A stretch of 39,494 nt of DNA from NCBI GenBank assembly GCA_016782645.1, contig JADHYC010000018.1, forward strand, positions 1-39,494. The letters are read 5' to 3'. The notes under the pieces were generated by a model. The model saw only the letters and a list, made by a program, of their open reading frames with translations. It made no database searches and was not told the DNA's origin. Origin of the DNA: Fidelibacterota bacterium (GTDB lineage Bacteria; Fidelibacterota; UBA2242). Positions 8,786-17,398 of the stretch are shown here, one piece after another; the first letter of the stretch is position 1, and every line of letters begins with the position of its first letter. The position numbers and the translations under genes were made by a program.

Positions 8786-8895
8786 TTTTACCTCAACAGT
8801 TTACTAAGTTAAATATACAAAAATTATTTGTTAAATAGGTGTTTCTTATTCAGTATATGTGTGACAGAAATCAATTTAGTATATCACTAATTTTA

Positions 8896-9867
8896 CTAAT
8901 TGAATAAATATGTTTTAAAAGATTCAAGTATTTTAATAGTTTCGTTTAGATTGGTTGATTTAACGAGTTTTGTACGAATTTCCGATGCATTTGGTAACTC
9001 TCGAAAATACCATCTATAATACTTTTTCATTAGTTTGTTTACTGTAACGTCTTCTCTCATTTTAGATTCGAGAGAGATATGATGGAGGCAAAAGTTAATT
9101 TTGCTAATGGGAGATATAGTTGGTATTAGTTTGCCGCCTTTTAGATAATCTATTGTGTTTCGGAAAATCAATGGGTTACCCAAAGCTCCACGCCCGATCA
9201 TAACCGCATCACATCCGGTTTCTTTAAACATTTTGCCGGCATCTTCAGGAGTTTTAATGTCCCCATTACCGATAACAGGTATTTTCACTTTGGATTTAAC
9301 ATCTGCTATAATATTCCAGTTTGCGGGTTGATTATATCGTGATGATGCTGTTCTTGGGTGTATAGTTAAAGCTGCGACTCCTTCGGCTTCTAAAATTTTT
9401 GCTGCTTTAGTCGCTAGTATTTCGCTATTGTTCCAACCGCTACGTATTTTTGCTGTTACAGGAGTATTAACTGATTTTATTACATTTCTCGCTATTTCAG
9501 CCATTAGGGGCAAATTTCTTAGTAAGGATGAACCAGCACCTTTTTTTGTAACTTTTTTTACCGGGCAACCGAAATTTAAATCGATTATATCCGGTTTATA
9601 ATTTTCTTCAATATATTTAGCTGCTTCAGCCATTGATTTGGGGTTATGTCCGAAAATCTGTATTCCAATTGGACGCTCTATATCATCAAATGTGAGATAG
9701 TTTTGAGTTTTTTCTGATCCTCTAATAATGCCTTCAGAACTAACAAATTCGGTATAGACAACACCAGCACCTTGCTCCTTGCAGAGAATTCTAAAAGCAT
9801 GATCAGTATAACCAGCCATTGGAGCAAGGAAAACTGGAAATTCTATTTTAACATTACCGATGTTCAT
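8896..9867 (-). CDS. dusB: tRNA-dihydrouridine synthase
   Basis: 323 residues, the usual DusB length. An FMN-binding TIM barrel starts at APMAGYTDHAFR (15-26). The catalytic cysteine is Cys101 in NFGCPVKKVTKKGAG. The FMN-phosphate segments GNGDI and GRGALGNP come later, and a helical tRNA-binding domain fills the last about 75 residues. It reduces uridine to dihydrouridine in the D-loop of tRNA in the cytoplasm with NADPH. It is transcribed divergently from rpmB, with 183 bases between them. Confidence 0.95.
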   Translation of the reverse strand: MNIGNVKIEFPVFLAPMAGYTDHAFRILCKEQGAGVVYTEFVSSEGIIRGSEKTQNYLTFDDIERPIGIQIFGHNPKSMAEAAKYIEENYKPDIIDLNFGCPVKKVTKKGAGSSLLRNLPLMAEIARNVIKSVNTPVTAKIRSGWNNSEILATKAAKILEAEGVAALTIHPRTASSRYNQPANWNIIADVKSKVKIPVIGNGDIKTPEDAGKMFKETGCDAVMIGRGALGNPLIFRNTIDYLKGGKLIPTISPISKINFCLHHISLESKMREDVTVNKLMKKYYRWYFRELPNASEIRTKLVKSTNLNETIKILESFKTYLFN

Positions 9868-9993
9868 GATGAAATTTAGCTATTATTGATTTGTTAAACA
9901 ATTTTTAGTTTAATTTTAATATGAAAATCAAAAGCATAAAATATGAATTTTTTTAAATGTATCTTTAATTTTAAAATTTCAGTTACAAAATAT

Positions 9994-10022
9994 TTGACAT
10001 TGAGAAGAAATATGTTCAAATT
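9994..10022 (+). promoter_or_regulatory. Candidate promoter for rpmB
   Basis: TTGACA at 9994-9999 is a perfect -35. The best -10 at 16-17 bases is weak (TCAAAT at 10016-10021 or CAAATT at 10017-10022). The SD sequence AGGAG for rpmB follows at 10036-10041. Only the -35 is convincing. Confidence 0.35.
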
Positions 10023-10050
10023 CCACCGATTTTTTTAGGAGAAGGTCAAG

Positions 10051-10242
10051 ATGTCAAAAGTTTGTGAAATTTGTGGTAAAAAGCCGTTATTTGGTAACAA
10101 TGTAAGTCATGCTCATAATAAAACAAGACGTAGATGGAATCCTAATCTACAGAAAATACGGATTAACGATAACGGGACGATTCGTACTGTAAAAATTTGC
10201 ACATCCTGCCTTAAAAAAGGCAATGTCCAAAAAGCTGTTTAA
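10051..10242 (+). CDS. rpmB: 50S ribosomal protein L28, zinc-binding form
   Basis: 63 residues, the normal short L28. Two CxxC pairs (Cys5/Cys8 in CEICG and Cys50/Cys53 in CTSC) make it the zinc-ribbon (C+) form. The core [19 protein letters not shown] is characteristic. SD AGGAG lies about 10 bases before the ATG. It stands alone on the plus strand, convergent with ftsZ and followed by a strong terminator. Confidence 0.97.
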   Translation: MSKVCEICGKKPLFGNNVSHAHNKTRRRWNPNLQKIRINDNGTIRTVKICTSCLKKGNVQKAV

Positions 10243-10250
10243 GATTTATA

Positions 10251-10297
10251 CCCAAATATTGGGATATTTGAGCTCCTAAATTAGGAGCTCTTTTTTT
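10251..10297 (+). terminator. Rho-independent terminator after rpmB
   Basis: The main hairpin has arms GAGCTCCT (10270-10277) and AGGAGCTC (10283-10290) around AAATT, and runs straight into seven T (10291-10297). A smaller hairpin, CCCAA-ATA-TTGGG (10251-10263), precedes it. On the other strand no T run follows the stem, so it should work mainly for rpmB. Confidence 0.9.
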
Positions 10298-10339
10298 ACG
10301 TAAATCTGAAAGTAATTCATTTTTACCGGTCATATTTTT

Positions 10340-11524
10340 CTATTTGTTCATTTTTTTACGTATGTATGCAGGAATATCGGAACCGCTTTGTGAGTAGTCT
10401 TCCTCTATATTTTCTTCGTATGCGAATTTCAAGGGAGGTTTTATATTATTTTTATCTTCGGAAATATTTTCTGGGAAGTAATCTAACGCTATTTTTTGTG
10501 CTTCAAATTCTTCTTGATTAGTCGGAATTTTCATACTGTTTATTTTTTCATTTCTTGAATTTGGCTTACTGCCAAAGCCAGTAGCAATTACTGTAATCAT
10601 TATTTCATCGGTTAAGTTTTCATCGATTACTGCTCCAAAGATTATATCTGCTTCTTTTCCAGCTTCCTCTGTAATAATTTGGCAGGCTTCATCTACTTCA
10701 AAGAGGTTCATATCTTCACCACCGGTAATATTTATTAATAGACCGTTGGCTCCTTTGATACTCATATCATCTAAAAGGGGACTTGATATTGCTTGCTGAG
10801 CTGCTAAGACAGCTCTCTCTTCCCCAGATGCCAGTCCAGTCCCCATTATTGCTTCGCCCATATCCTTCATTATGGTTTTAATATCAGCAAAGTCTAAATT
10901 GATGATGCCGTGGTGATTAATTAGGTCTGAAATTCCTTTTGTTGCTTGATAAAGAACACTATCAGCGATTTTGAAGGCTTCTCTAATTTTTGTTTTTCTA
11001 TCTACAATACCTAATAAACGTTGATTAGGAATTACAATAAGAGTATCAACATTTTCTTTTAGTTCCCGAATTCCCTGCTCAGCACGCTTCATACGTTTAG
11101 GACCTTCGAAATAGAACGGCTTGGTTACGATTCCTACAGTTAAACTGCCTTGTTCTCTTGCGATTTTAGCAATTAACGGGGAAGCACCGGTCCCCGTACC
11201 TCCGCCCATTCCTGCTGTAATAAAAACCATATCAGAGTAATTAATTGCATTGAAAGTTGATTGTGAGTCTGCTTCCATTGCTTTGCGTCCGATTTCAGTA
11301 ATTGCTCCGGCACCTAGCCCTCGAGTCAACTCTTTACCTATTTGAATCTTTGTTGGTGCTTTGTTATTATCGAGGTCCTGAGCATCTGTATTTATTGCGA
11401 TAAAGTCTACTCCTGAAAGGCTGGATTCAATCATTCTATTAATAGCATTTCCACCTCCACCGCCAACGCCAATAACTTTAAGTTTTGCACTTTGGTTAGC
11501 AAGATCATCAAATTCGAATAACAT
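10340..11524 (-). CDS. ftsZ: Cell division GTPase FtsZ
   Basis: 394 residues. The tubulin-type GTPase has [13 protein letters not shown] near the start, the T4 loop GGGTGTG and the T7 region NLDFAD. After a fairly short acidic linker (about 320-380) comes the conserved C-terminal peptide DIPAYIRKK, which docks on FtsA and other anchors. FtsZ polymerises into the Z-ring at midcell. It is the last gene of the dcw cluster, 23 bases after ftsA, with a very strong SD (GGGGAGG, 5 bases before ATG), consistent with its need for high expression. No clear intrinsic terminator follows on this strand. Confidence 0.97.
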   Translation of the reverse strand: MLFEFDDLANQSAKLKVIGVGGGGGNAINRMIESSLSGVDFIAINTDAQDLDNNKAPTKIQIGKELTRGLGAGAITEIGRKAMEADSQSTFNAINYSDMVFITAGMGGGTGTGASPLIAKIAREQGSLTVGIVTKPFYFEGPKRMKRAEQGIRELKENVDTLIVIPNQRLLGIVDRKTKIREAFKIADSVLYQATKGISDLINHHGIINLDFADIKTIMKDMGEAIMGTGLASGEERAVLAAQQAISSPLLDDMSIKGANGLLINITGGEDMNLFEVDEACQIITEEAGKEADIIFGAVIDENLTDEIMITVIATGFGSKPNSRNEKINSMKIPTNQEEFEAQKIALDYFPENISEDKNNIKPPLKFAYEENIEEDYSQSGSDIPAYIRKKMNK

Positions 11525-11547
11525 ATTAACCTCCCCAATATTAAAGA

Positions 11548-12810
11548 TTACATAACATTTTCACTTAAATTTTTTATCCATGTCCGTAATTTTGGTAATG
11601 GACCTTTTAATGTTTGTTGATATGTTGATATCGATTTTCTTTCTTCGATAGCAAATTTTAAAAGTCCAACTGAAGTTGCAAAAGATGGATTATTTATCTC
11701 CTCAGTTGCTCCTTGGAATCCCTTTGGATAACCAATTCTTGCTGATGAGTTAAATATATTTTCAGCAAGTTGTTCACTTCCTTTGAGAAGGGCACCTCCA
11801 CCAGTAAGGACTATAGCAAGTGTATTTTTCAGGGAAATATCAGCTTTCCTTGCTTCTAAATATGCTTCTCTAAAAATTTCCTCCATTCGAGGTTCAATGT
11901 ATTCTGTAAGTGTATCTATGGAGATTTCTCTTGGTGGACGACCTCCTAATCCGTCTATCTTAAAATTTGCCCCTTTATCGGATAATGAGGTTATAGCACA
12001 GCCGTGTTCCCGTTTTATAGATTCCGCTTTTACTAAAGGAATACGCAGTAAGTAAGCGATATCATTGGTAACGCTAAAACCCCCAAGATTTACTACTCCA
12101 GTATAGTGAACTCCTCCATCGTAATACACAATAATGTCAATCGTACCACTACCTATGTCTATAAGAATTGTTCCTAATTCTTTTTCATCTTCTTCAAGAA
12201 CACTATATGATGCTGCAAGTGATTGTAAAACAAATCTTTCCACCTCTAATTCAGCATTTTTAATACAACGAGAGAGATTTGATGTAACTATAGTGCTATA
12301 GGTTGTAAGATGAACTTTTGCTTCAAGACGGCGGCCTGAGAGGTTTATCGGGCTTTTTATTCCTGTTTGTTCATCAATGATGAATTCTTGAGGTATTACG
12401 TGAAGTATTTGTCTATCAACGGGTAGGGGAACGGATTTTGTGTGCTCAATGACTCTTTCTATATCTTCTTGTTCGATTTCACGGGGTTCACCTAATCCGG
12501 TTCTTGAGCCTCGAGAAATTGCTATAGCCCCCCTTGTATTCATACTTCGAATATGATCACCGGTTATACTTACGTAGCAGTGAGATATTGTATAGCCAGA
12601 CATCTTTTCAGCGTCTGATACAGCTTGAATGATAGATTTGGTTGTCTCTTCTATATTGACAACTGAACCTTTTTTAATACCTTTAGATGGTGCAACTCCG
12701 AACCCTTTGATAATAGGTTCTTGGGTCTCTTCATCCATTTCTGCAATAAGAGAGCAGATTTTAGAAGTCCCTATATCCAGTGCTGCAAGTGTATTAACCT
12801 TTAGCTTCAT
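11548..12810 (-). CDS. ftsA: Cell division protein FtsA
   Basis: 420 residues, actin fold. Phosphate 1 loop [16 protein letters not shown] (9-24), second phosphate loop DIGSGTIDI, and adenosine motif [11 protein letters not shown] are all present. The 1C/SHS2 domain region starts after about residue 85. The last about 15 residues ([11 protein letters not shown]) form an amphipathic helix that would bind the inner membrane and tether FtsZ. The start follows the ftsQ stop by 8 bases with AAGGATCAGG as ribosome site. Confidence 0.96.
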   Translation of the reverse strand: MKLKVNTLAALDIGTSKICSLIAEMDEETQEPIIKGFGVAPSKGIKKGSVVNIEETTKSIIQAVSDAEKMSGYTISHCYVSITGDHIRSMNTRGAIAISRGSRTGLGEPREIEQEDIERVIEHTKSVPLPVDRQILHVIPQEFIIDEQTGIKSPINLSGRRLEAKVHLTTYSTIVTSNLSRCIKNAELEVERFVLQSLAASYSVLEEDEKELGTILIDIGSGTIDIIVYYDGGVHYTGVVNLGGFSVTNDIAYLLRIPLVKAESIKREHGCAITSLSDKGANFKIDGLGGRPPREISIDTLTEYIEPRMEEIFREAYLEARKADISLKNTLAIVLTGGGALLKGSEQLAENIFNSSARIGYPKGFQGATEEINNPSFATSVGLLKFAIEERKSISTYQQTLKGPLPKLRTWIKNLSENVM

Positions 12811-12818
12811 CCTGATCC

Positions 12819-13751
12819 TTAAAGGCTTCTTTCCTTTGCTATGATTTGTTTTTTCCAGCGAAGGTCAATATATTGGTAATCATTTAGAAACCGTTTATTA
12901 TAAAGCAAGCATTGAAATTGCGCTAAAATGTTTATTTGCTTAGAGAGATTTTCTTTTCCTAAGTATATTGGTGTTCCGCCATCTATAGTGTATAAAGTAA
13001 AGTTGCTATTTTTTTGATAATGAATCTCAGAGATCTCAGAATAGAGCTCTGGGGAGAAATGCATTGTTTCATTGATTATATTTACTACATTTAACAATTC
13101 CTCGTTAGGAACTAAATAACCTAGTTTGTAAATAAGTGAGTCACTGTCAAATCCGGAAATTACAGGGAGATTAGTTTCTAAATACTTTTTTGGTAGAGGG
13201 AGTGCAATTCCTTCTCCATCAATTAAGGCTAAATTATCGTGATTTATGTAGCAAATTGGTAAACGTTCCTTTATTAAAATTTCCAGATAATTAGGGAATT
13301 GTTTACTTACAATTGCGGCTTTAATATATGGTGATTCTTCAAGTTTAGTCTGAATAGAAGATAGATCCAGGTCAAGAATATTTGTTTCAGAAGAAATTCC
13401 AACAATTTTGATTACCTCTTGTGGTGTAAGAATGTAACATCCTTTTAGTTCGATTGAATCGATGTTAAATAATTCTTTGTACTCACACCAATTAATAGAA
13501 CCGTAGATAATAGAAAAAATTAGGGATGTTGATAAAAATAATAAGAATATAGCTTTCATTATTCTTATGATTGAATTCTTATTATCTTTAGCAGATTCTT
13601 TTTTTATCCACGAATTACACGAATGTACATGAATTGTTTTTTTATAGTTTTTTAAATTTTTGTTCGTGTTAATTCGTGTCATTTGTGGACTTGTCTCATT
13701 TCTTAGAATTGTTTCTGATATTTTGTTTAATTTTTCTTTTTTATTTATCAT
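12819..13751 (-). CDS. ftsQ: Cell division protein FtsQ/DivIB with repeat-bearing cytoplasmic tail
   Basis: 310 residues from the ATG at 13751, which overlaps the end of murC by 11 bases. One transmembrane helix lies at about 62-84 (IIRIMKAIFLLFLSTSLIFS). The POTRA domain follows (FNIDSIELKGCYILTPQEV), then the FtsQ beta domain with PNYLEILIKERLP. It binds FtsL and PBP3 at the septum from the periplasmic side. The roughly 60-residue cytoplasmic tail is long, and residues 21-49 are encoded by an inverted-repeat element (13607-13689). A later ATG at 13556, right before the helix, would exclude the repeat but lacks a ribosome site. Either start is possible; only the C-terminal 240 residues are certain. 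Confidence 0.85.
   Translation of the reverse strand: MINKKEKLNKISETILRNETSPQMTRINTNKNLKNYKKTIHVHSCNSWIKKESAKDNKNSIIRIMKAIFLLFLSTSLIFSIIYGSINWCEYKELFNIDSIELKGCYILTPQEVIKIVGISSETNILDLDLSSIQTKLEESPYIKAAIVSKQFPNYLEILIKERLPICYINHDNLALIDGEGIALPLPKKYLETNLPVISGFDSDSLIYKLGYLVPNEELLNVVNIINETMHFSPELYSEISEIHYQKNSNFTLYTIDGGTPIYLGKENLSKQINILAQFQCLLYNKRFLNDYQYIDLRWKKQIIAKERSL
13607..13689. repeat. Imperfect inverted repeat inside the ftsQ reading frame
   Basis: Left arm 13607-13633 (TCCACGAATTACACGAAT...) and right arm 13663-13689 (...ATTCGTGTCATTTGTGGA) are 27-base near-complements separated by 29 AT-rich bases. Each arm also contains short internal echoes of 'ACACGAAT'. From general knowledge, CCACGAATTACACGAAT-type sequences are frequent short interspersed repeats in several environmental bacterial genomes. 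Here the repeat keeps the ftsQ frame open and codes for MTRINTNKN and HVHSCNSWIK. Confidence 0.75.
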
Positions 13752-15147
13752 ATCTCTGCGCTCTCTGCGGTGAATAATTTTTTACTAACATTTCTTTTAT
13801 TTTTTTGTGTACTTTCCAAATATCTCCTGCACCTAAAGTAAATATCATATCACCCGGTTTTGTATGTTTTTTTATTAAAGTTGGAAGTGTATCTCTATCT
13901 CCATAGTAAACTTCTCTGTGACCCAATTTTCTAGCAGCATTAGCAATTAATTTTCCTGAAATGCCTTTAATAGGTTTTTCCCGAGCAGGGAAGACGTCTA
14001 AAACGATAATAACGTCTGCCTCTTGAAGAGCTTCTCCAAATTCATTATAAAAGTCACGTGTCCTGGTAAAGAGATGTGGCTGAAAAATTGCAATTATTCT
14101 TCTGTTCCATCCATCTTTAGCAGCTCTAAGAGTAGCTTTAATTTCAGTAGGATGATGAGCGTAATCATCCACAAGCATATAATTATCGGTTTCACTGATA
14201 ATTTCAAATCTTCGTTTAACTCCTCTAAATTTGCTGAGACTTGATGTAATAGTTTTAAAAGGTATATCGAACTCAAGCCCAAGTGTGATAGCTGCTAACG
14301 CATTTTTTATATTGTGAATACCTGGTACAGATAGATGTACTTGGCCAATATCTTTACCGTGAGATTTAACCTTGAAGTAACTATTATAGCCTTGTAGATT
14401 AATATCTTCGGCGTATATATCGGCATCAGGAGAAATGCCGTATGTATTCACCCTCTTGTCCAATTCAGGAAGGATTTTCCGAATACCGGGCTCATCGATA
14501 CAGGCTGTAATTGTTCCATAAAATGGGATTGAGTTTGCGAACTGAATGAAAGTGTTCTCAATATCTTCAAGAGATGAATAGCAGTCAAGATGCTCTGCTT
14601 CAACTGTTGTGATAATTGTTTGTGTTGGAGAAAGTTCTAGAAATGATCGATCGAATTCATCAGCTTCAACAATGATTATATCACCATTACCGGGAATAAC
14701 TGTACTTTTTATGCTTTTGTCTATTCCTCCTGCGATTATGACTGGATCCCTTTTGTCCTCACTGAAAATATACCCAACCATTAAGGTAGTTGTGGTTTTA
14801 CCATGTGTTCCACCAACAGCTATGCTGATTGGCTTTAATTTAATCATTTCACCAAGCATTTCTGCACGACGTATAATGGGAATCTTTTTTTTCGAAGCAG
14901 CGATAATCTCTGGGTTATCTGATTTAATAGCTGATGAATAAATTAATGCATCACAATCAACTACATTTTTCTTGCTATGACCAATGGTTATCTTAGCACC
15001 GAGTTTTGTTAATCGATCAGTATTTGCTGATACCTGTATATCAGAACCTGATATCTGAAAATCCCAGTCAATTAAAAGCTCAGCGATACCACACATACCA
15101 ATACCGCCAATTCCAACCAGATGTATTTTTTTAATTTTCCCAAGCAT
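13741..15147 (-). CDS. murC: UDP-N-acetylmuramate--L-alanine ligase
   Basis: 468 residues. N-terminal UDP-binding fold HLVGIGGIGMCGIAELL, ATP loop GGTHGKTTTT, Mur ligase central motif with EADEFDRSFL and EAEHLDCY, and C-terminal domain motif DDYAHHPTEI. It adds L-alanine to UDP-MurNAc, the first step of the stem peptide, in the cytoplasm. The family's natural end is at about KEMLVKN. The final residues YSPQRAQRYDK are encoded by a short interspersed repeat (13753-13778). It overlaps murG by 17 bases upstream and ftsQ by 11 bases downstream. Confidence 0.97.
   Translation of the reverse strand: MLGKIKKIHLVGIGGIGMCGIAELLIDWDFQISGSDIQVSANTDRLTKLGAKITIGHSKKNVVDCDALIYSSAIKSDNPEIIAASKKKIPIIRRAEMLGEMIKLKPISIAVGGTHGKTTTTLMVGYIFSEDKRDPVIIAGGIDKSIKSTVIPGNGDIIIVEADEFDRSFLELSPTQTIITTVEAEHLDCYSSLEDIENTFIQFANSIPFYGTITACIDEPGIRKILPELDKRVNTYGISPDADIYAEDINLQGYNSYFKVKSHGKDIGQVHLSVPGIHNIKNALAAITLGLEFDIPFKTITSSLSKFRGVKRRFEIISETDNYMLVDDYAHHPTEIKATLRAAKDGWNRRIIAIFQPHLFTRTRDFYNEFGEALQEADVIIVLDVFPAREKPIKGISGKLIANAARKLGHREVYYGDRDTLPTLIKKHTKPGDMIFTLGAGDIWKVHKKIKEMLVKNYSPQRAQRYDK
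13753..13778. repeat. Short interspersed repeat, copy A (end of murC)
   Basis: Reads TCTCTGCGCTCTCTGCGGTG + AATAAT. It matches copy B at 38856-38881 at 21 of 26 positions in the same orientation. Each copy sits at the 3' end of a minus-strand gene; here it forms the last codons of murC. Its complement, CACCGCAGAGAGCGCAGAG, resembles a widespread intergenic repeat of environmental genomes. Confidence 0.65.
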
Positions 15148-16267
15148 ATTTTTGTAAAAATTCCATTATATCGTTAATAATTAATTTGGCTGAGTCAGGC
15201 TTAGCCAGAGCAGTTACTTTTTCGGACATTTCCAGTAGCTGTTTATTATTATTTATCAGTGATGTTAGAGTTTTTTCAAGTAAATTTGATTGAAGGTCTT
15301 TCTGAAGTATTACTACAGCAGCACCTTTTTTTTCCAAAATACGAGCATTTACTTCTTGATGATTGCCAGCAGCGGTAGGAAGTGGAATAAGAATAGAAGG
15401 TTTTTTATAAAGGCTTAATTCAGCGAGAGTCAAAGCACCGGAACGACTGATAACGATATCAGCTGCCGAATAAGCAATGCCCATTTCGTGGATGAAAGGT
15501 ATTATATGAGTCAGTGGATTATCTCCAAATAAAGTTTTGATATTTTTGTAATCTCTTTGACCTGTTTGCCAGATGAACTGACAATCTCTTATTTTAAGAA
15601 AAGACTCAAGGTGTTCAATCCAGTAATTGTTAATTGCATGCGAACCCTGACTCCCACCAAAAATGAATACAGTCGTTAAATCTGGATTGAGGTCGAAGAA
15701 TCGAAGTGCTTGATTTTTAGCTGTTGTCTTGAGTGAAGGGCGAATAGGAATGCCGTAACAAATTGTGTTATCTATGTAATCTTTAGTATCTTCAAAAGAA
15801 ACATATATTTTTTCAGCGTGTTTTGCCAATAAGCGGGTGGTTACACCAGGAGAAACATTTTGCTCATGAATAAAAAATGGGATTTTCATTAGCGATGATA
15901 TATAAAGAGGAGGACCAGAGGCATAGCCACCGGTTCCTATTGCAATTTGCGGCTTAAAGGTTTTTAATATTATCAATGACTGGAAAAAACTTACAATTAG
16001 TTTTAAAGGAAATAGCAAATTTGTTATAATATCATGAAAAGTTAAGCCCCTTTGATAACCTCTGATCCAGGTTGTACGGAAAAGATAATCTGAATTTGCT
16101 AAGATTTTAGATTCTAAACCTCGTTTAGTACCTATAAAAAGTATTTCGATTGATCCCATATTTTTAAATCTTGATTTCAATTCTTCAATAAGGGCTATTG
16201 CAGGGAATAGGTGTCCCCCTGTTCCACCACCGGTAAAAAGTACTTTTAGTGAAGATTCCTTATGCAT
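15131..16267 (-). CDS. murG: Undecaprenyldiphospho-muramoylpentapeptide beta-N-acetylglucosaminyltransferase
   Basis: 378 residues, GT-B fold. Glycine loop FTGGGTGGHLFPAIAL (about 11-26), IGTGGYASGP, second loop FGGSQGSHAIN, and UDP-GlcNAc pocket SRSGALTLAEL followed by IPLPTAAGNHQ.NA. It transfers GlcNAc to lipid I to make lipid II on the inner face of the cytoplasmic membrane. It starts 3 bases after ftsW and overlaps murC by 17 bases. Confidence 0.97.
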   Translation of the reverse strand: MHKESSLKVLFTGGGTGGHLFPAIALIEELKSRFKNMGSIEILFIGTKRGLESKILANSDYLFRTTWIRGYQRGLTFHDIITNLLFPLKLIVSFFQSLIILKTFKPQIAIGTGGYASGPPLYISSLMKIPFFIHEQNVSPGVTTRLLAKHAEKIYVSFEDTKDYIDNTICYGIPIRPSLKTTAKNQALRFFDLNPDLTTVFIFGGSQGSHAINNYWIEHLESFLKIRDCQFIWQTGQRDYKNIKTLFGDNPLTHIIPFIHEMGIAYSAADIVISRSGALTLAELSLYKKPSILIPLPTAAGNHQEVNARILEKKGAAVVILQKDLQSNLLEKTLTSLINNNKQLLEMSEKVTALAKPDSAKLIINDIMEFLQKYAWEN

Positions 16268-16270
16268 TTT

Positions 16271-17398
16271 CTATGACCAGTAAAAAGGTTGTTCTTTTAA
16301 TTGAGATTGCTTTGAAATGTTTAAGATAATACCTGCGCATGCCAGATTATATATCATGGATGAGCCTCCATAGCTGAAAAAGGGGAGGGGAAGACCGGTA
16401 ACTGGAAAAATTCCACATACTACCCCAATATTAATAATAACATATAGAAACATACTTGTAGATAATCCGATCCCCAGTAAGTTTCCAAAAATATCCGGTG
16501 CTTTAAGAGAAATCTGAATTCCTCTAAGGAAGATCAAGAGGAAAAGAATTAAAAGTATAGTAATACCTATAAAGCCTAATTCTTCTCCGGCAACTGAAAA
16601 AACAAAATCAGTATGTGGGTCGGGTAAGAAAAGATTTTTTTCTACACTGTCTGCAAGACCACGTCCCCAGAACCCACCATTTCCCAATGTTATTAACGAT
16701 TGATTGATTTGATAGCTGGTTCCCTGAATGTCTTTGTCTGGATTAAAAAGAGTTAAAATTCGGTTTGTTTTGTATGGAGAACGAATAATCGCTATAACAG
16801 ATGTTATGGCAAGTAAACCAAATAAGTAAGAGAGATGAAGTAATTTTGTTCCACCAATTGTTAATAAAGTTATTCCTAAAAACGCAATTACAGTACCTGT
16901 GCTGAAATCCGGTTCAATAATAACAAGTAATACAGTAGTAAGTATTACTAATGCAGGAGGAAGAAATCCACCTTTGAGATCATGTAGATCCTTTTGATGC
17001 CGGTCGATGAATGATGAGAGATAGATAATAATAGCCAATTTGGCGAATTCTGATGGTTGTGCATTAAAAGGTCCAATGGAAAGCCAACGAGCAGTTGAAT
17101 GAGTATTAGTGATTTTATTATGAATCAGAGAAGTAATTAAAAGGATTATTCCTAATAATGCTATCCAGAAAGCGACTGACTTTAACCGCTGGTAGTTTAT
17201 CATTAGGAAAAATGCTCCAATAATTAATCCTGCGATAATTCTTATCAAATGACCACGTATATAAAAACCTGGATCATTGAACTTGGCTACTGCAAGGGCG
17301 GAACTCGCACTGTACTGAATTACGAAACCTAAGCCAACTAAAAGTATTGTTATAATCAAGTAAGGTTGGTCCATAGCTCTGTAGTGATTATTAGTCAT
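16271..17398 (-). CDS. ftsW: Septal peptidoglycan polymerase FtsW (SEDS family)
   Basis: 375 residues with about ten transmembrane helices. SEDS hallmarks: QPSEFAKLAIIIYLSSF, IIEPDFSTGTV, DPHTDFVFSVAGEELGFIG and GLPLPFFSYGGSSM near the end. It polymerises lipid II glycan at the septum together with the class B PBP FtsI. The start overlaps the murD stop by 4 bases, indicating translational coupling. A second Met at residue 9 could also serve as the start. Confidence 0.96.
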   Translation of the reverse strand: MTNNHYRAMDQPYLIITILLVGLGFVIQYSASSALAVAKFNDPGFYIRGHLIRIIAGLIIGAFFLMINYQRLKSVAFWIALLGIILLITSLIHNKITNTHSTARWLSIGPFNAQPSEFAKLAIIIYLSSFIDRHQKDLHDLKGGFLPPALVILTTVLLVIIEPDFSTGTVIAFLGITLLTIGGTKLLHLSYLFGLLAITSVIAIIRSPYKTNRILTLFNPDKDIQGTSYQINQSLITLGNGGFWGRGLADSVEKNLFLPDPHTDFVFSVAGEELGFIGITILLILFLLIFLRGIQISLKAPDIFGNLLGIGLSTSMFLYVIINIGVVCGIFPVTGLPLPFFSYGGSSMIYNLACAGIILNISKQSQLKEQPFYWS

